This document shows, one piece after another, positions 1 through 11,452 of a stretch of DNA of 64,000 bases (within the stretch, counting starts at the first letter, position 1; every line of letters starts with the position of its first letter). The position numbers were made by a program, and so were the translations under genes. Below the pieces are notes generated by a model. The model saw only the letters and a list, made by a program, of their open reading frames with translations, had not been told where the DNA came from and searched no databases. The stretch lies in NCBI GenBank assembly GCA_033220425.1, contig CM065653.1, positions 3,658,001 to 3,722,000 of the forward strand, read 5' to 3'. This DNA comes from Lepraria neglecta. Lineage: Eukaryota; Ascomycota; Lecanoromycetes; Lecanorales; Stereocaulaceae.

Positions 1-529
1 GCGCCTCATACTTCCTCATCTACCAATGAGCATGGAACATTAGCTGATTGGATGAACTGTCTTATCAGCGGCACAGCAGCCATCCGATCAAAGGGTAATG
101 GCGGCACAGTGGTGGAGGTGTGGATCGCCAATTCCATCTTTACTGATCAGGCTGAGCCTTGGCGAAATGTCTCATTCGTTCAGAGCTGTGTGGTCCTGCA
201 GGCATGGCTTCGTCAGACCGGAGACGATCGAACAACGCAAGCCACGTTCCAATTCAGTGCCCCATCAGAGCTTTGTGCTACCCATCTTACTAGAGACATG
301 AAAGAATTTCAGGGAGCGCAAAATCCGGTACGTTCGATCATTGGATGAGATTGACACAGCGAGTCTGCATACTGATGACTCATCAGCGGCTTATTTTTAG
401 GAAATAATCGACATTCTCCTAACCTCCGTTACCCATCATCACCGATCCTGACTTTGAAAGCCTGCCGCAATCCTGGTCCTTGATCTTTGCCAAAGTCTCA
501 CTTGCCCATATTCATAGCCTTACAGCAAT

Positions 530-1135
530 ATGGATCATCTTCCACTACTACCAAACCCAAAGAGACCTGACATCGTGGTGCCATACTTCTGTACAATACA
601 GTATGACGGGCCTGATCGTGCGCAACACTTTCGCGACTTTCCTCGACGCCATCGACTCAAATACGAAGACAACGGTTTGTTGCGATGGAAGGGATCAGAC
701 GAAGATATGCTAGGGTTCTATCAGACTTGGCTCTATTTTGGAGTGATGGCCGAGTTCTTTGGACATTCCATCGATACAAAGGACTTTGTCCGAGAAGGTG
801 ATCCTAGAGGCACACGAACCATTCGCTCCTCAAGACTGCCATCCCTTCTCAAAGCGAGGGATAGTAGAATCAAGCAAAGCTCAGATGTGCAAGCCAAACC
901 CATCAACTCATCGGGCTACCTTAGCGCTCGCGATTATAGTCCTAGTATGTATAATTCTTGGCAAGGTTACTTCGAAGGCTGCTATCATTTCTATGATGAT
1001 GATATTGTTCGGATTGGCATCCGTCAGCATGATTACTATTACAACGATTCTTGTCATCTCCAGAGCCAGGAAAAAGGTGGCCTTTCGAACGTGGCTCGAG
1101 AGTTTTGCCGGCGGCGGCAACCTTCAATCGATTGA
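530..1135 (+). pseudogene. N-terminal piece of a HET-type (heterokaryon incompatibility) protein
   Basis: The frame opens with MDHLPLLPNPKRPDIVVPYF and goes on through a stretch with LLRWKGSD and QTWLYFGVMAEFFG followed by SIDTKDFV. This is the usual start of a large class of fungal HET proteins, in which the HET domain follows 200-300 residues later. Here the recognisable part fades at about residue 130 and no HET domain (no SYxWG, no WVDxxCIxQ) follows on this strand. From 759 to 1331 a second frame is open and encodes two hydrophobic stretches (about 1050-1100) and a basic tail, which may be the shifted continuation or chance. The next HET domain lies on the opposite strand (1761-3687), converging on this piece. 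I read it as a truncated gene remnant. The family link comes from remembered homologues; the broken state is seen in the sequence. Confidence 0.5.
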
Positions 1136-1760
1136 CAACAGATCCACCAGACTAGAGCGGCGGTTGAATTTCTCCCTTTATGGGTGGCTCTGGAAATGCT
1201 GGAAGTCTCAGAATATAAGGAAAAAGTTGAGCATAGCAGAAGCCTGGTGGCATGGCGTGATAGATAAGCTCTTGAGAACACGCAGAGGCAGGCCCAGAGC
1301 AGAAAGTCCGACTGAGATAATCTCTGCCTGACCGATCGCATGCAGCAGCTTATGAGCGGAATGTCACGCGATTTCTACCATGAGCAACTGGGCTAAGGCT
1401 TGATCTCAAACGATAAGCTCACCCACTTGGACTTTCTGGTATCCATGAATTCAAAGGCTTCGATATTGGGATAGATCACGGAAGTACCAAAGGACACATT
1501 GTTAAAAGGGTATATCAAATTACATACTACCTTAATTTTCGACGACCGCCTCCGTTCAACAAGCAAATCTGATGTTCCGATTCTTGCTTCCACCCTGATA
1601 ACCCTCATTCTTATCTTGTCCCATATTAAACCGGGGAGCCTGACTCACATCGTAACTATACCCATTATAGCTCACTAGAAGCAGATCCGCCCTGGTGCAG
1701 CGCTGCCACCCCAAAAAACGCAAGCAATTTTTTATCAACGCTGATCGCATGATTCGCCAA

Positions 1761-3687
1761 TCATCCAAGAGTAATAGACTGCTCACTCGCAATTGGCTCA
1801 AAGGCATCCACACGAATCTTGCCAATCCCAAGCCTGTAAGAAATACCATCTTTCCGCTCAACAAGGAGAACATAATAAAGTGGCCAGAACCTATACGGGT
1901 CGTATTTCCTTTTATCAAACCAGCCTGTCCATTTTGGCGACTCGATTGTCGAGGAAAATGACTCACAACGCCAGCCATGCTTTTCGATCTTGGGCATCTG
2001 ACCATCTGCCAGCGGGTGGAGGAACTGATTCGTATTTGGGTCCCAGGATGGATCGTCCGTACCGTAGGAGAGCGTTGTCTGAGAAAGCGCTACGAACTCT
2101 TGCTTAATTTTGACTATGCCTTCTGTGAGCTCGGAATTGATGTATACGGCTCCTGCAGCAGTGGCTGTATCGTCGAGCACGGTCAGAAGACATGTTTGAT
2201 GCCGACCCTCATCACATGGTGATGGCAGAGTCGTGTACTTTGTGTGCTTGCTGGATATGGCGAACACTGCACATTTTAAACGGAATTGTAGGTAACCGGT
2301 CTCTGGGTCCATAGCTGCTTGGACTGCTGAGGTTTCTTCTCTGTTGACTGGGCGACTGAATCTGACCAGTGGGATCACCTTGTCGATCGATGTAATGAAC
2401 GGAGACGCTATCTAGCCTTGGTACCTTATGGACTTCTCTTGTCCAACGATCAACATCAGCATTTACGGTTGAGACTGGTGGCTGAGGGCTCTCCAATTCT
2501 CGTTGAAGCTTCTCGAACCTCTCGGGGTTCGTCTGCCATCTGATTTTTGAGACGATGCTCTCGCACGCATTGACGTTTCGCTCGTATTCAATTTCTCCTT
2601 CCCAGCCTGCCCAACTCCAGCTGGGAAAGACGGGCTCTTGAGATCGCATGTCGATGCGTCGATAGCACACTTGCTTAGGTTTCCATAGCAATGCTGCATC
2701 AATGAGAGTTTCTGGGAGCCCATATAGAAGCCAGTTCTCAGAGAAACTTTGTTCTCAGTCCTTTAGGATGCCTAAGACGGCGTTCAAGCCGTCTGCAGGG
2801 TTGGATACTTTGCGAGTACTGAATTGTGCTACGATTTTTGTGTAGGCACCGAAGCTCTCCTCGTTTGGCGCATACAACCGACGAAGGTATGGGTTACCAT
2901 TCGACGAAGGTGTGACATTGAGCTCTTGGGCTATCTCTTCGCAGAACTCGCAGGCATCTTTACACTCAAAATATACTTGATGTGTAGTCACATACAGGAG
3001 ACGGTTCGAGAGTCTCTTTTCTTGATATGTCCACCCTCGAGTTTCCCATTTACATTCTCGCTTGGCACGCCATCTATCAGGTGTATAGCTGAGTAACGTC
3101 CTTCCTTCTACTTCAGTAATGATTTGCTTAGTAGAGCGAGAAGCTGGTTGTATGCCGGGTAAGCCGCTCTCAGCATCTGAGCCATGACAGGCAACGATCG
3201 TCAAGACCGCATTTCGATAAACCTTGTCCATGACTTCAAGCTGGACACGGACGTCTTCTGGGTTGTCTTGGATGATGCAAAGACTGTCGACCCAAAGATA
3301 ACGTTCTTGCATAGACTTCACGAGGGAAATGGAATCTCCTATAGTGCGTGCCAAGCCGCGCGTCCACGGGGCCAGGGCACGGGGAATTTGGAGCTTTGCG
3401 AGGTTGGAATTTGTCAAAGTCAGTATTTGAGAAGGACCCCATACATAGCTCAAAGTGATGTAACGACAATGTTAAGGAGCAGCGACAAGACAGTACATTT
3501 CCAAATCGATCAGACGAAGCTGGGAGCCAACGACGAAATGGAATGGATGAAGCGCTTCACAAATCTCCAGCCAACGCCGAGGGAGCTCGGTGTCTATCTC
3601 TGTATAGATCTTGCGCCCATGAAGAAAGCTCTTGTCCAGAGACGAATCTGTTGCTGCGACCTGAAAGATAGGTATATCGAAAGCCAA
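1761..3687 (-). pseudogene. HET-domain protein, broken
   Basis: HET proteins act in non-self recognition and programmed cell death after hyphal fusion; the HET domain (PF06985) is TIR-like. Read on the minus strand, the domain motifs are in order: RYITLSYVWG near 3450, then IGDSISLV, RYLWVDSLCIIQD, RGWTYQEKRLSNRLLY near 3020, and PSWSWAGWEG near 2620, followed by a C-terminal region ending FEPIASEQSITLG near 1761. The part before the domain holds EMYCLVAAP. The frame is interrupted by two in-frame stops, one just before the domain and one before the PSWSWAGW block, and by one frame change near 2390. The surrounding residues still align well with intact relatives, so loss looks fairly recent. 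It converges on another HET remnant at 530-1135. Confidence 0.8.
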
Positions 3688-3723
3688 GAAGTATTCTTCC
3701 CCGCAGTCTATTCACAAAAGATC

Positions 3724-3957
3724 TCAGGTCATTGCTAACCCATCAACTTGAAAGTAGCGCGGTTTATACGAGAGTACTAAGACAGTGAAAGAAGAATGTG
3801 TACCAATGAACATCTGCACATTCTCAAGGTGCTCGACTTGCCGTCCGACATAACCGCAAATAAACCCTTTTTGCTTCTTGTGCGTTGCGAGTAGGGAGTC
3901 ATAATCACTGCCTTTGGGGCGGGGTATAATAGCGATTTCTGTTGTCGGAGTAGCCAT
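3724..3957 (-). pseudogene. ABM-like dimeric alpha/beta-barrel protein, N-terminal piece
   Basis: The sequence starts MATPTTEIAIIPRP and continues with a block ending QKGFICGYVGRQVEHLENVQ, then MFIG. This pattern (TEI..IP, KQKGF, YxGRQVE, VQxxI) is the start of fungal antibiotic-biosynthesis-monooxygenase-like proteins, small dimeric barrels whose role is mostly unknown. Family members usually carry on with DWDSxxxH and have a second half; here the coding ends 25 residues later and the next minus-strand sequence is the HET remnant at 3687. A Met 45 codons upstream is also in frame, but the conserved start is at 3957. It may be one exon of a gene whose rest was lost, or an upstream exon swept into the HET locus. 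Moderate confidence in the family, low in function. Confidence 0.5.
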
Positions 3958-4447
3958 TTTAGAGACGTTGAAGGAGTATGATGTCCGCAGAGCAGTTGAA
4001 GGACCGAGAGGAATTGGAAGACATGACGAAGGGAGGTGTGGGATTATGTGGTTGGGCTGCTGCAAGGTGAGAAGGCCTCTCGACGCCATCATCGTATTGC
4101 GAGTCTAGTATTGCCCGCTAGCATCGTTCTTGGCGTAGCAGAACCCTGTAGCTGAACGCTTGCTGACTCGGAGAGTTCTAGAGCAAGATAGCGGATGTTG
4201 AGCTTCCGCAAAAGGAAGAACGAGAGCTGCTGATTATTAGAGTCTTGCCCCTTGTTCGATATACTACAAAGTATAGAATGAGATGGGATGGGTATCTTAG
4301 GTTTCAAATTTGTTCTTATGACAGTTTTACTCCGTAGATGAGAGTATTGGGTATATTATACGAACGACAGCCATTCTTGCTGTTCAGGCCGTCTGTCGTG
4401 AGCATTTCTCCTTCTAGAGATGACAAAAGATTTCTTGCCGCAATACA
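3958..4447. other. Intergenic stretch, nothing recognised
   Basis: About 490 bp between the ABM-like piece and the 3' end of the reverse-transcriptase relic. No coding pattern, RNA gene or repeat was recognised here. Confidence 0.5.
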
Positions 4448-7095
4448 CTACCCTTGCCACCTGACCTTCTCTGCCCTCAGCATACTCATAAGCCCAATAG
4501 GCAACAATCTCTTCTCTCCCATCGCCAGCCCCCCATACCTACGAATGATATCGCCTCCATAAAATTGCAGAACCCAATCATTGTACGAGTTATCCCCTTG
4601 AATCCCGGGAAGTTCATATCTCGCATTCCTGAAATCATCGCTGAGTCCCACATAAACATCCTCGGGCGCAGTAAGCAGCTTCGTGTACGCCTGCTGGAGG
4701 TACGTATTGGTCTCCTCCGCATACCGTACATATTCCTCAAAAGACATGAAGGAATCCACGTCGGGCTATGTGGGATGGAAGCGCGAGCGTGATGTGCCGT
4801 CTTCATAAGCTTTCTTGGCTTTGTTGTATGCCTCTTCCTCATATTCGAAGGTCATGTCAATAAGGTGCATTGGTTCCTTGGAGCTATCTTGATACACAAG
4901 GTAAAGAGGAATGAATGGGTTTCGAATACCCAGAACGCCAAGCTCGATCGGTAAGTAAAAGAATCCGTCTGGGATGTCCTGTATGCCAAAGCGTTCGCCT
5001 AGTTTGGATCTGAGATGGGAGGTCACGTTGGCGCCGGGCATGTCGCCTGTAGCGAAGAGCTTACGTTGGATTTTCTCGAAGGTTAAGATCACCATGTCTA
5101 GATGTGCGCGGCCAAGGCATTGTGCTGGCTCGCCAAAGTTGTTGGACACGAAGCGGGCGACGTAGATGTTCTAGGCCTGAACCTAGCCGAAAATGCTTTT
5201 GCGTGCTTTGAGCTGCATTTGCAGTTCACGAATATGCTCTTCGACTTGAGACTCATCAATGGCCCAATTTCCTGTCGTGTCTAGACTGAGGAATCCCCAT
5301 CGGACCTGCCCGGGTGGAAGCTTGCTGAGAGTGGCGCTATCGACGGTTAGGTAGGACGAGTCGGAGCTGTTGGAGATGTGCACAGACCCTGTTTTTCCGT
5401 GATTTAGGGTCAGGCCCATGACGCCAGTAAACTCTTCGATGGTTTCCCAGGCTGCGACAGTAGCATCGCTGGAACCCCAGAACCACAAGTCATCGTGCAT
5501 TCGATACAGATTGGCTTCTGTTGACTTGTTCACCGCGAAGTCCAAGCAGAACAACACGGCCTCACCCAGTGCATCACCAAGGCGATGCTGGATGGGTACA
5601 CCACATTGTCTGATTTGTGTTTGAGCATTGGGCCCATCGTGTACAAACTTGAGAGGCGCTTTCAAGAACGTTTCCATGAACGTCAGCCAGAAGTCAGAAA
5701 CGCCAAAAAAACCGCAATACTGCGACGATGGTCGCATGAGGCAGTGATGGTCCGAACCATCTGAAATCGGACTGCAGGAAAGTGAAGGACCCGTGAAGCC
5801 GAGTATTGATCAAAATCTCAGTGCTGATGAGGTGTAAAATCGATGGACATCGGATTCTTGATATCGTCCTTTTCATTGCCATCATCGTCTTGATAGTTAT
5901 CATCGATATCTTCAAGCGCCGTTGGCAGCTGGGACAGGAAGTAATCGCTTTGATACCTCTCAGGTCTCTCGTTCCTCACGTTTGCGCTTTGCTGGGTCTT
6001 CCCGGTAGATTTTCGAATGCCCCAGCTAGCCTTGTTCCCCACGTTCTGGCCATGCCCGGTTTCTGTTTCTAGGCCATAGTCTCGTCGCGTCCGCCTAGCT
6101 GAAGCATCTAGTGACTTCCGTGTGGAATGATTCCATGCACCTGAGTGAAAGAAAGTGGTGAAGACTGCTTTAATATGCAGAGCCCATTTCATTCCAATAA
6201 AATGCAGGAGAAGGGCCTGCATGATCTCTTCGTCCATGTACACTCGGTATTTTCCGTTGAGAGCCCGACGTATCTCCAGCGGAATGGCCTCATCACCCCA
6301 ATTCCAAGAGTCTAGGCCGTCAATCTTCATGTCCAAGACGTCCGACATCTCGCTCAGGAAGGCTGGATTGTTTTGGAAATCAGTCAGGGCTTTTCGTTTC
6401 GCCTCAGACAGCAGATCCGTCTTCAATATGCCTTTGATGCAGGTTCTAAGGCCGTCAGTATCAAAACGTCCTAGTTCGAAATCCTTCTTCTCTGCCTTGA
6501 GCGACTCCAAAGGTGTCTTTGTCAGCTTTTTGGGCTTTGTGGTAGATCCGAAGAGGCCTTCGAGATACGCTTCGATAGTGGCGGAGTCGGGGTTTGAATC
6601 TCCACCAAACACGATTGACTCCCGTTCTTTCCGCTGGTCGTGCATTTCCTTGCGACCCACGTGTTCGAACGGATCCCCAGATTCGCTTCCCCCAGTGCTG
6701 AGAGGTGTGTCGTTTGGACTGACGAGCCATTCCATAACCAGACGCCCGAACAAGGAGGCATGTTCATACTTGCGCGATGGAACATCTAAAGCTTGCTCTC
6801 AGGCCTGCTGCCATTCATGAAGCAAGCTCGGCGAGATGGATGGATCATGCCGAGACTGTTCCAAGAACCGACAGACGTTGACCGTTGAGATGTTGGCTGG
6901 AGCGTCGATTTCGTGTACAGTAAATGCATCTAAGAGTACACGGACCTTATCGGATCGTGTATTTTGGGTCGCAACAGCATCGAGGATACGCTGCTTCTCT
7001 TCTTCGAAGCCCTGCTGTTGTTTCGAGAGAGCGTTGAGCTTGGTTGTGGTGATGTTGTGCATCGACTGTGCAGTCGCTGTAGAAGTCTCCATCAT
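4448..7095 (-). pseudogene. rvt: Cellular reverse-transcriptase gene (rvt family), decayed copy
   Basis: rvt genes are cellular, non-transposing reverse-transcriptase-like genes found in fungi and some other groups (Gladyshev and Arkhipova described them). In order on the minus strand: a coiled-coil-like N-terminus (MMETSTATAQSMHNITTTKL, then a KQQQGFEEEKQRIL stretch); a linker; the fingers region with HGSFTFLQSDFRWFGPSLPH near 5790; the palm with the catalytic signature LYRMHDDLWFWG near 5500; MGLTLNHGKTGSVHI; a thumb-like part with NNFGEPAQCLGRAHLDM near 5110 and FFYLPIELGVLGIRNPF near 4940; and the typical end AEKVRWQG at 4448. There are at least four in-frame stops and two frame changes. 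Several stops look like TGG turned into TAG or TGA, that is C-to-T on the other strand. The domain order is nearly complete, so this is a whole gene that decayed. The family call rests on recalled motifs. Confidence 0.8.
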
Positions 7096-8030
7096 GTGAT
7101 GCTGTATGGTATACTTGCGGATCCTTGCAGGTGCTGTTCATTGTGGTTTCGGGCAAGCACTAGACAAGTGCCGAAGAAAGAGCTCGGTGTTGGTCGAGGA
7201 ACGAATTGAGGTCTAGCAAGATCGAGCAGAGGGTTGAGGGGAGGTCAATGGGCATGAAGCGAGGAAGCGGGCTGAATAAATAGACGAATGGTGTCTTCGC
7301 GTTCAGAAACAGGCTGCAGCTTCTGTGAGTCATGTAATTGACGTTGGAACTGATAAAAAGGATCAGACGTGGAAAGAACCGTAGTGAATGCAAAGGAACC
7401 CTTGACTTCACGCGGGGCTCTACAGACAAAAGGCCGAAAAAGGAAATGACCCTACGCGCTGTGACTCAGCTCGTCTAGCGTAGGGAGGATGCTAGCCTTT
7501 CACGATTGGGATTCTTGCAGGTCATGCCTACTGCGCCGCTTCTGCTAAAAGATCCGTGTAACCCAGTCAAGTCGTAGTTCCTCAAGGGCTCGCCAAGGAA
7601 TTCAAATTTCTTCTGCTAGCATCTATGCTTCACAATGCCCGGAAGAACATCACCCCAGGCATCAATAGCTTATAGACTTGCTGTAGAACAAGTCTCTAGT
7701 GACTCAGAAGTGTATACAGTCTAGGGAATCCGTTGTTTGATTTGTCAATTGTAACGGGTTGTTGTGCTGATTAAAAAGGAGCAAGAGCATCCACAATCTT
7801 ATCGTCAGGTCTTGGCGCGACAGGGATGCTGTAGGTACCACTAGCGTATTATGGGGAAGTGGAGATGCTTGCTTGGCTTGGAGCTCGAAGCTACAAACAA
7901 TGCTTCAGTAAATCCAATCCATGGATTCTGCTTCATCTACAGTTGTACCTTGCCTCTAGCACATATCTCCAAGCTCGCCCAGCGCCATCGCCTACCCTTC
8001 CCACGCAATTCCCAATTTACACTTCCAATC
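7096..8030. other. Intergenic region upstream of the GS-like gene
   Basis: About 930 bp between two divergent genes: the rvt relic on minus and the GS-like gene on plus. No gene recognised. An in-frame ATG at 7851 would add 60 residues to the GS-like protein, but these lack conserved features, so this part is better read as promoter and 5' UTR. Confidence 0.45.
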
Positions 8031-9751
8031 ATGCTAGACTTCAAAGGAGCGAGCACGTCCGCGTCCCTTGAGAAGCTCCTGGAACATGACACCAAAGTCA
8101 AAGTTGGCGGTATCGACGTCGATGGTATCCTACGCGGGAAGCTCATGTCAAAGAAGAAGTTCCTCTCGATAGCAGAATCTGGGTTCGGCTTTTGCTCTGT
8201 TATCTTTGGATGGGACATGCATGATCAGACATACTTTAAGGAACTAGGGATAAGTAATGCGGAGAATGGATACAGGGATATAGTTGCGGTGCCAGATCTG
8301 GACAGTTTCAGGAGGATACCGTGGGAGGATAACGTGCCGTTCTTTCTGCTGAGCTTCATGGATCCGGACACTGGAGGACCTGTCAGTGCGTGTCCGCGAG
8401 GCTTGCTCAAGACAGTGTCAGAGAAGCTGGAGAAGCATGGCTATGGAGCTATGGCGGGAGGTGAGCCGGTCAGCATATGAATATACTACAGCTGCTTCCG
8501 TGAACAGGATGTCGAAGGATACTCTATCCATTTGCTGATCTGAGGATAGCCGAATACGAATTCTTCCAATTCAGAGCGCCTGTCGATCCCACCGTCCCAA
8601 ACTCAGAGCGTAATTCATCTTCTACGGCGCGCTTCCTCAAAGAGAACCCTGTCAACTCCCTACCACCTCTCACCGAAGGCATGTTTGGTTACAGTCTGAC
8701 GCGGCCTGTCCACAATCAAGATTACTACTACGGCATATATGATGCTTGCGAGAAATTTAGATGCGGTATAGAAGGATGGCATACGGAGAGCGGACCTGGT
8801 GTCTTCGAGGCAGTAATATAGGCTCTCTATTCAACGTAGATAACCCTAAGCTTATACGTTGCAGGCTCTTGCATTCGGTGAAATAAATCTGATGGCGGAC
8901 AAGGCCAGTCTTTTCAAGTCAGAATCTCCTCAGAGACCGTCAACACGTTTTCGCAATACTACTGACGCCATGCAAGGTACGTGGTCAAATCTATGGGCAG
9001 CAAATTCGGCATAACACCCTGCTTCATGGCCAAGCCTCGCGAAGGACTTCCGGGCAACTCGGGCCATATGCACGTCTCCATCGTCGATAAGTCCAGCAAG
9101 AATCTCTTCTACCGCGGCAAAAAAGATGACGACCCTCCCTTCTCAGATTTGGCGAACCTCTCAGATATGGGCAGACAATTCCTAGCTGGACTGTTGGACG
9201 GCCTACCAGACGTTATGCCAATAGTCGCTCCTACCGTCAACTCCTACAAGCGACTCGTCGAGAACTTTTGGGCACCAGTGACGGTATCCTGGGGTCTCGA
9301 ACACCGCGCTGCTTCGATACGACTCATAGCACCACCAACCGCCAGTCCCAAGGCCACGAGATTCGAAGTCAGAGTAGCCGGTGCAGACGCTAACCCGTTC
9401 CTCGTGCTAGCAGCTATCCTCGCCCTTGGCTGGAGGGGTGTCGAGAAGAAGATGGAGATCAAAGTGCCTCCATTGGGGAAAGGACAGGACGTTGGAGGCG
9501 CAGCGGACAAGGGAGTGAGGTTGGCTAAGTCGTTGAAGGAAGCGACTGCTACGATGATGAGGGAGGAGAGCGTCGCGAGAGAGGTTTTTGGAGATGAATT
9601 TGTGGAACATTTTGGAGGGACGAGGGAGCACGAGATTAGGCTGTGGGATGAGGCTGTCACTGATTGGTACGTATGGCATTATGGGGGTGCGAGTGATGCT
9701 GATGCTGATGAAATCTTTAGGGAGGTCAAGAGGTATATTGAAACCGTCTAA
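8031..9751 (+). CDS. Glutamine-synthetase-like protein (GlnA/FluG type), 4 exons
   Basis: Likely exons are 8031-8460, 8550-8812, 8865-8917 and 8977-9751; phases agree and give 506 residues ending in TAA. Exon junctions follow GT...AG. The protein has the beta-grasp part (VKVGGIDVDGILRGKLM, GFGFCSVIFGWDMHDQTY) and the catalytic GS domain: GIEGWHTESGPGVFE (metal-binding Glu region), AFGEINLMAD, KPREGLPGNSGHMHVS (about 267-282), APTVNSYKRL (about 332-341), EHRAASIR (about 356-363) and ATRFEVRVAGADANPFL. This is the GSI-like family that holds bacterial gamma-glutamyl-polyamine synthetases and the C-terminal half of fungal FluG. Substrate is therefore probably an amine plus glutamate with ATP, but this is inference. 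It lacks the amidohydrolase half of full FluG. The start at 8031 (MLDFKGAS) is chosen because homologous sequence begins there. Confidence 0.88.
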
Positions 9752-10443
9752 GGATATGTGCATGTACAGTTTTCAAATAAGCACATATGAGGGTTTGCGT
9801 TGTCCTCGTTCCTTCTGCTGATCTTTTACGATACCCTCATGGAGTTTGGGTAATAGTTAGACATTGAATGCCTTTCCCTTTATACGTTGCAAAGTTCGCT
9901 TTCTCAAGGCCTGTTGCGTTTCTAGGCTGGCGAGGGTGAAACAACTCAATCCCTCGATCTATTGCTGCCTTAAACGCTCCGAATTCTGACACTAGAGAAC
10001 TACCCAAAGAGTACAGTGCCAAACGAACCGCTTAGCAGGAATTGTTATTCCGGAGACTCTGGGGTTTACGTCTGCTAAAAGCCGTTCTCTCCGAGACTCA
10101 GCCTCCACCAACATCTTTAATTTGGATTTGAGGCTGATTCAGAAAGCTGAAGAATACAAAGAGACGAAGAGAAATCCTGAAGGAGCCCACAGCTTAAGAC
10201 TAGGACTAGCCCCCGCTCGGCAATTGAAAGTTATCTCCGGCATTTAGGTTCCTAGCGCCGTTACAGTGACGTATTCAAATCTACAATGGAGGGGACGAAG
10301 AAGCAATGACTTCAGTTGTTGCACAATTGAATTGCATGATATTTAAGACCCTTGGCTCCTCTCTTCGACCAACCCTAAGGCATCAATTGATACCCAAAAC
10401 ACTCTACTACCCATTCCCGATAGCAACCAGATACAAATCCACC
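9752..10443. other. Intergenic region, probable promoter of the dienelactone hydrolase
   Basis: No gene recognised. A TATA-like ATATTTAAG lies near 10340, about 100 bp upstream of the ATG at 10444, and the ATG sits in a good context (CCACCATG). Confidence 0.4.
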
Positions 10444-11452
10444 ATGCAAGCACAACAAGGACATAGCCAGGTAGGACCACCTTGAATTTCATAGTAGACC
10501 ATCAACTGACATGAATCAGGCGTGTTGCAACGTCCCACCAGCCGTTTCAAAAGGCTACAGCCCCAAGGGCAAATACATCGACCTCAGTGGCACCAAATGC
10601 TGTCCGTCCCACCTTCCTCCCCCAAACTTCCACCTCAGCACCATTCATACCCCCACTAACACTCCCCAGACACTACCGGCCCCTCCCACGCCACCTCCGC
10701 CATCTTCATCATCTACGACATCTTCGGCTTCTCCGACCAAGCAATCCAAGGCGCCGACATCCTCGCCCACGCTGACGCCAAATCGGGCCACGAATACCAA
10801 GTCTTCATGCCCGATTTCTTCCTCGGAAAACCCCTTTCCCACAGCGACTACCCACCTGATACGGAGGAGAAGCAGAAGACTGTTGGAGCTTTCTTTGGGG
10901 GGCCGGCGGCTCCGCCTAAGAATGCTGGGAAAGTGCCGGGATTGGTGAAGGAGATTGAGAAACAGTGCAGTGGGATTCAAAAGTGGGGCAGTTTGGGGAT
11001 GTGTTGGGGTGGGAAGGTAGGCGCCCTCTTTCTCCTTCCTTCAAGCCAGGCGATTTATGAAGGAGTTGCTGAGTGCTGTGACAGATTGTTTCCCTGACAG
11101 CCCAACCCGGCACCAATTTCTCCGCTGCCGCCGAAGTCCATCCCGCCATGGTCGACCCCAAAGACGCCAAGGACATCAAGATCCCAGTTTGCATGCTCGC
11201 TTCCGGAGACGAGGACGCGGATGCGGTGAAGAAATTTGGTGAAGCTTTGAGTGTGCCAAATCATATTGAGACGTTTAGCGATCAGGTTCATGGCTGGATG
11301 GCTGCTCGGTAGGACTCTCATACCTGATGGATGGTAGTAAATGGCAACGGCTGACGCGGCTGTCTAGTGCCGACCTCGAGAACGAGAAGGTCAAGAAAGA
11401 GTATGAGCGTGGCTACCAAGTCCTGCTTGACTTCTACCATAAGCATCTGTGA
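10444..11452 (+). CDS. Dienelactone hydrolase family protein, 5 exons
   Basis: Exons 10444-10470, 10520-10601, 10670-11016, 11085-11308 and 11368-11452 join in phase to 254 residues. The N-terminus (ACCNVPPAVSKGYSPKGKY) and YTTGPSHATSAIFIIYDIFG are typical of fungal DLH-like alpha/beta hydrolases. The nucleophile is Cys in GMCWGGK (about residue 148), the acid is likely one of the Asp in SGDEDAD (about 194-198), and the His is in QVHGW (about 221). The family hydrolyses cyclic esters such as dienelactone in aromatic ring breakdown, though the fungal members' true substrates are mostly unknown. No signal peptide is seen, so it is probably cytosolic. The second intron has a clear branch site (CACTAAC) just before its CAG end. 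The gene looks intact. Confidence 0.9.

Noticed and set aside
52-348. Plus-strand 98-residue frame at the window start
   Set aside because: No recognisable motif and no clear join to the HET-like piece at 530.
6155-6820. Long plus-strand frame opposite the rvt relic
   Set aside because: The minus-strand reading has clear rvt order; the plus frame has no motif.
4448-7095. Reading the reverse-transcriptase motifs as a LINE or other retroelement
   Set aside because: HDDLWFW, the N-terminal coiled-coil-like start and the ending fit cellular rvt; no endonuclease, integrase, gag-like part, long terminal repeats or poly-A tail seen.
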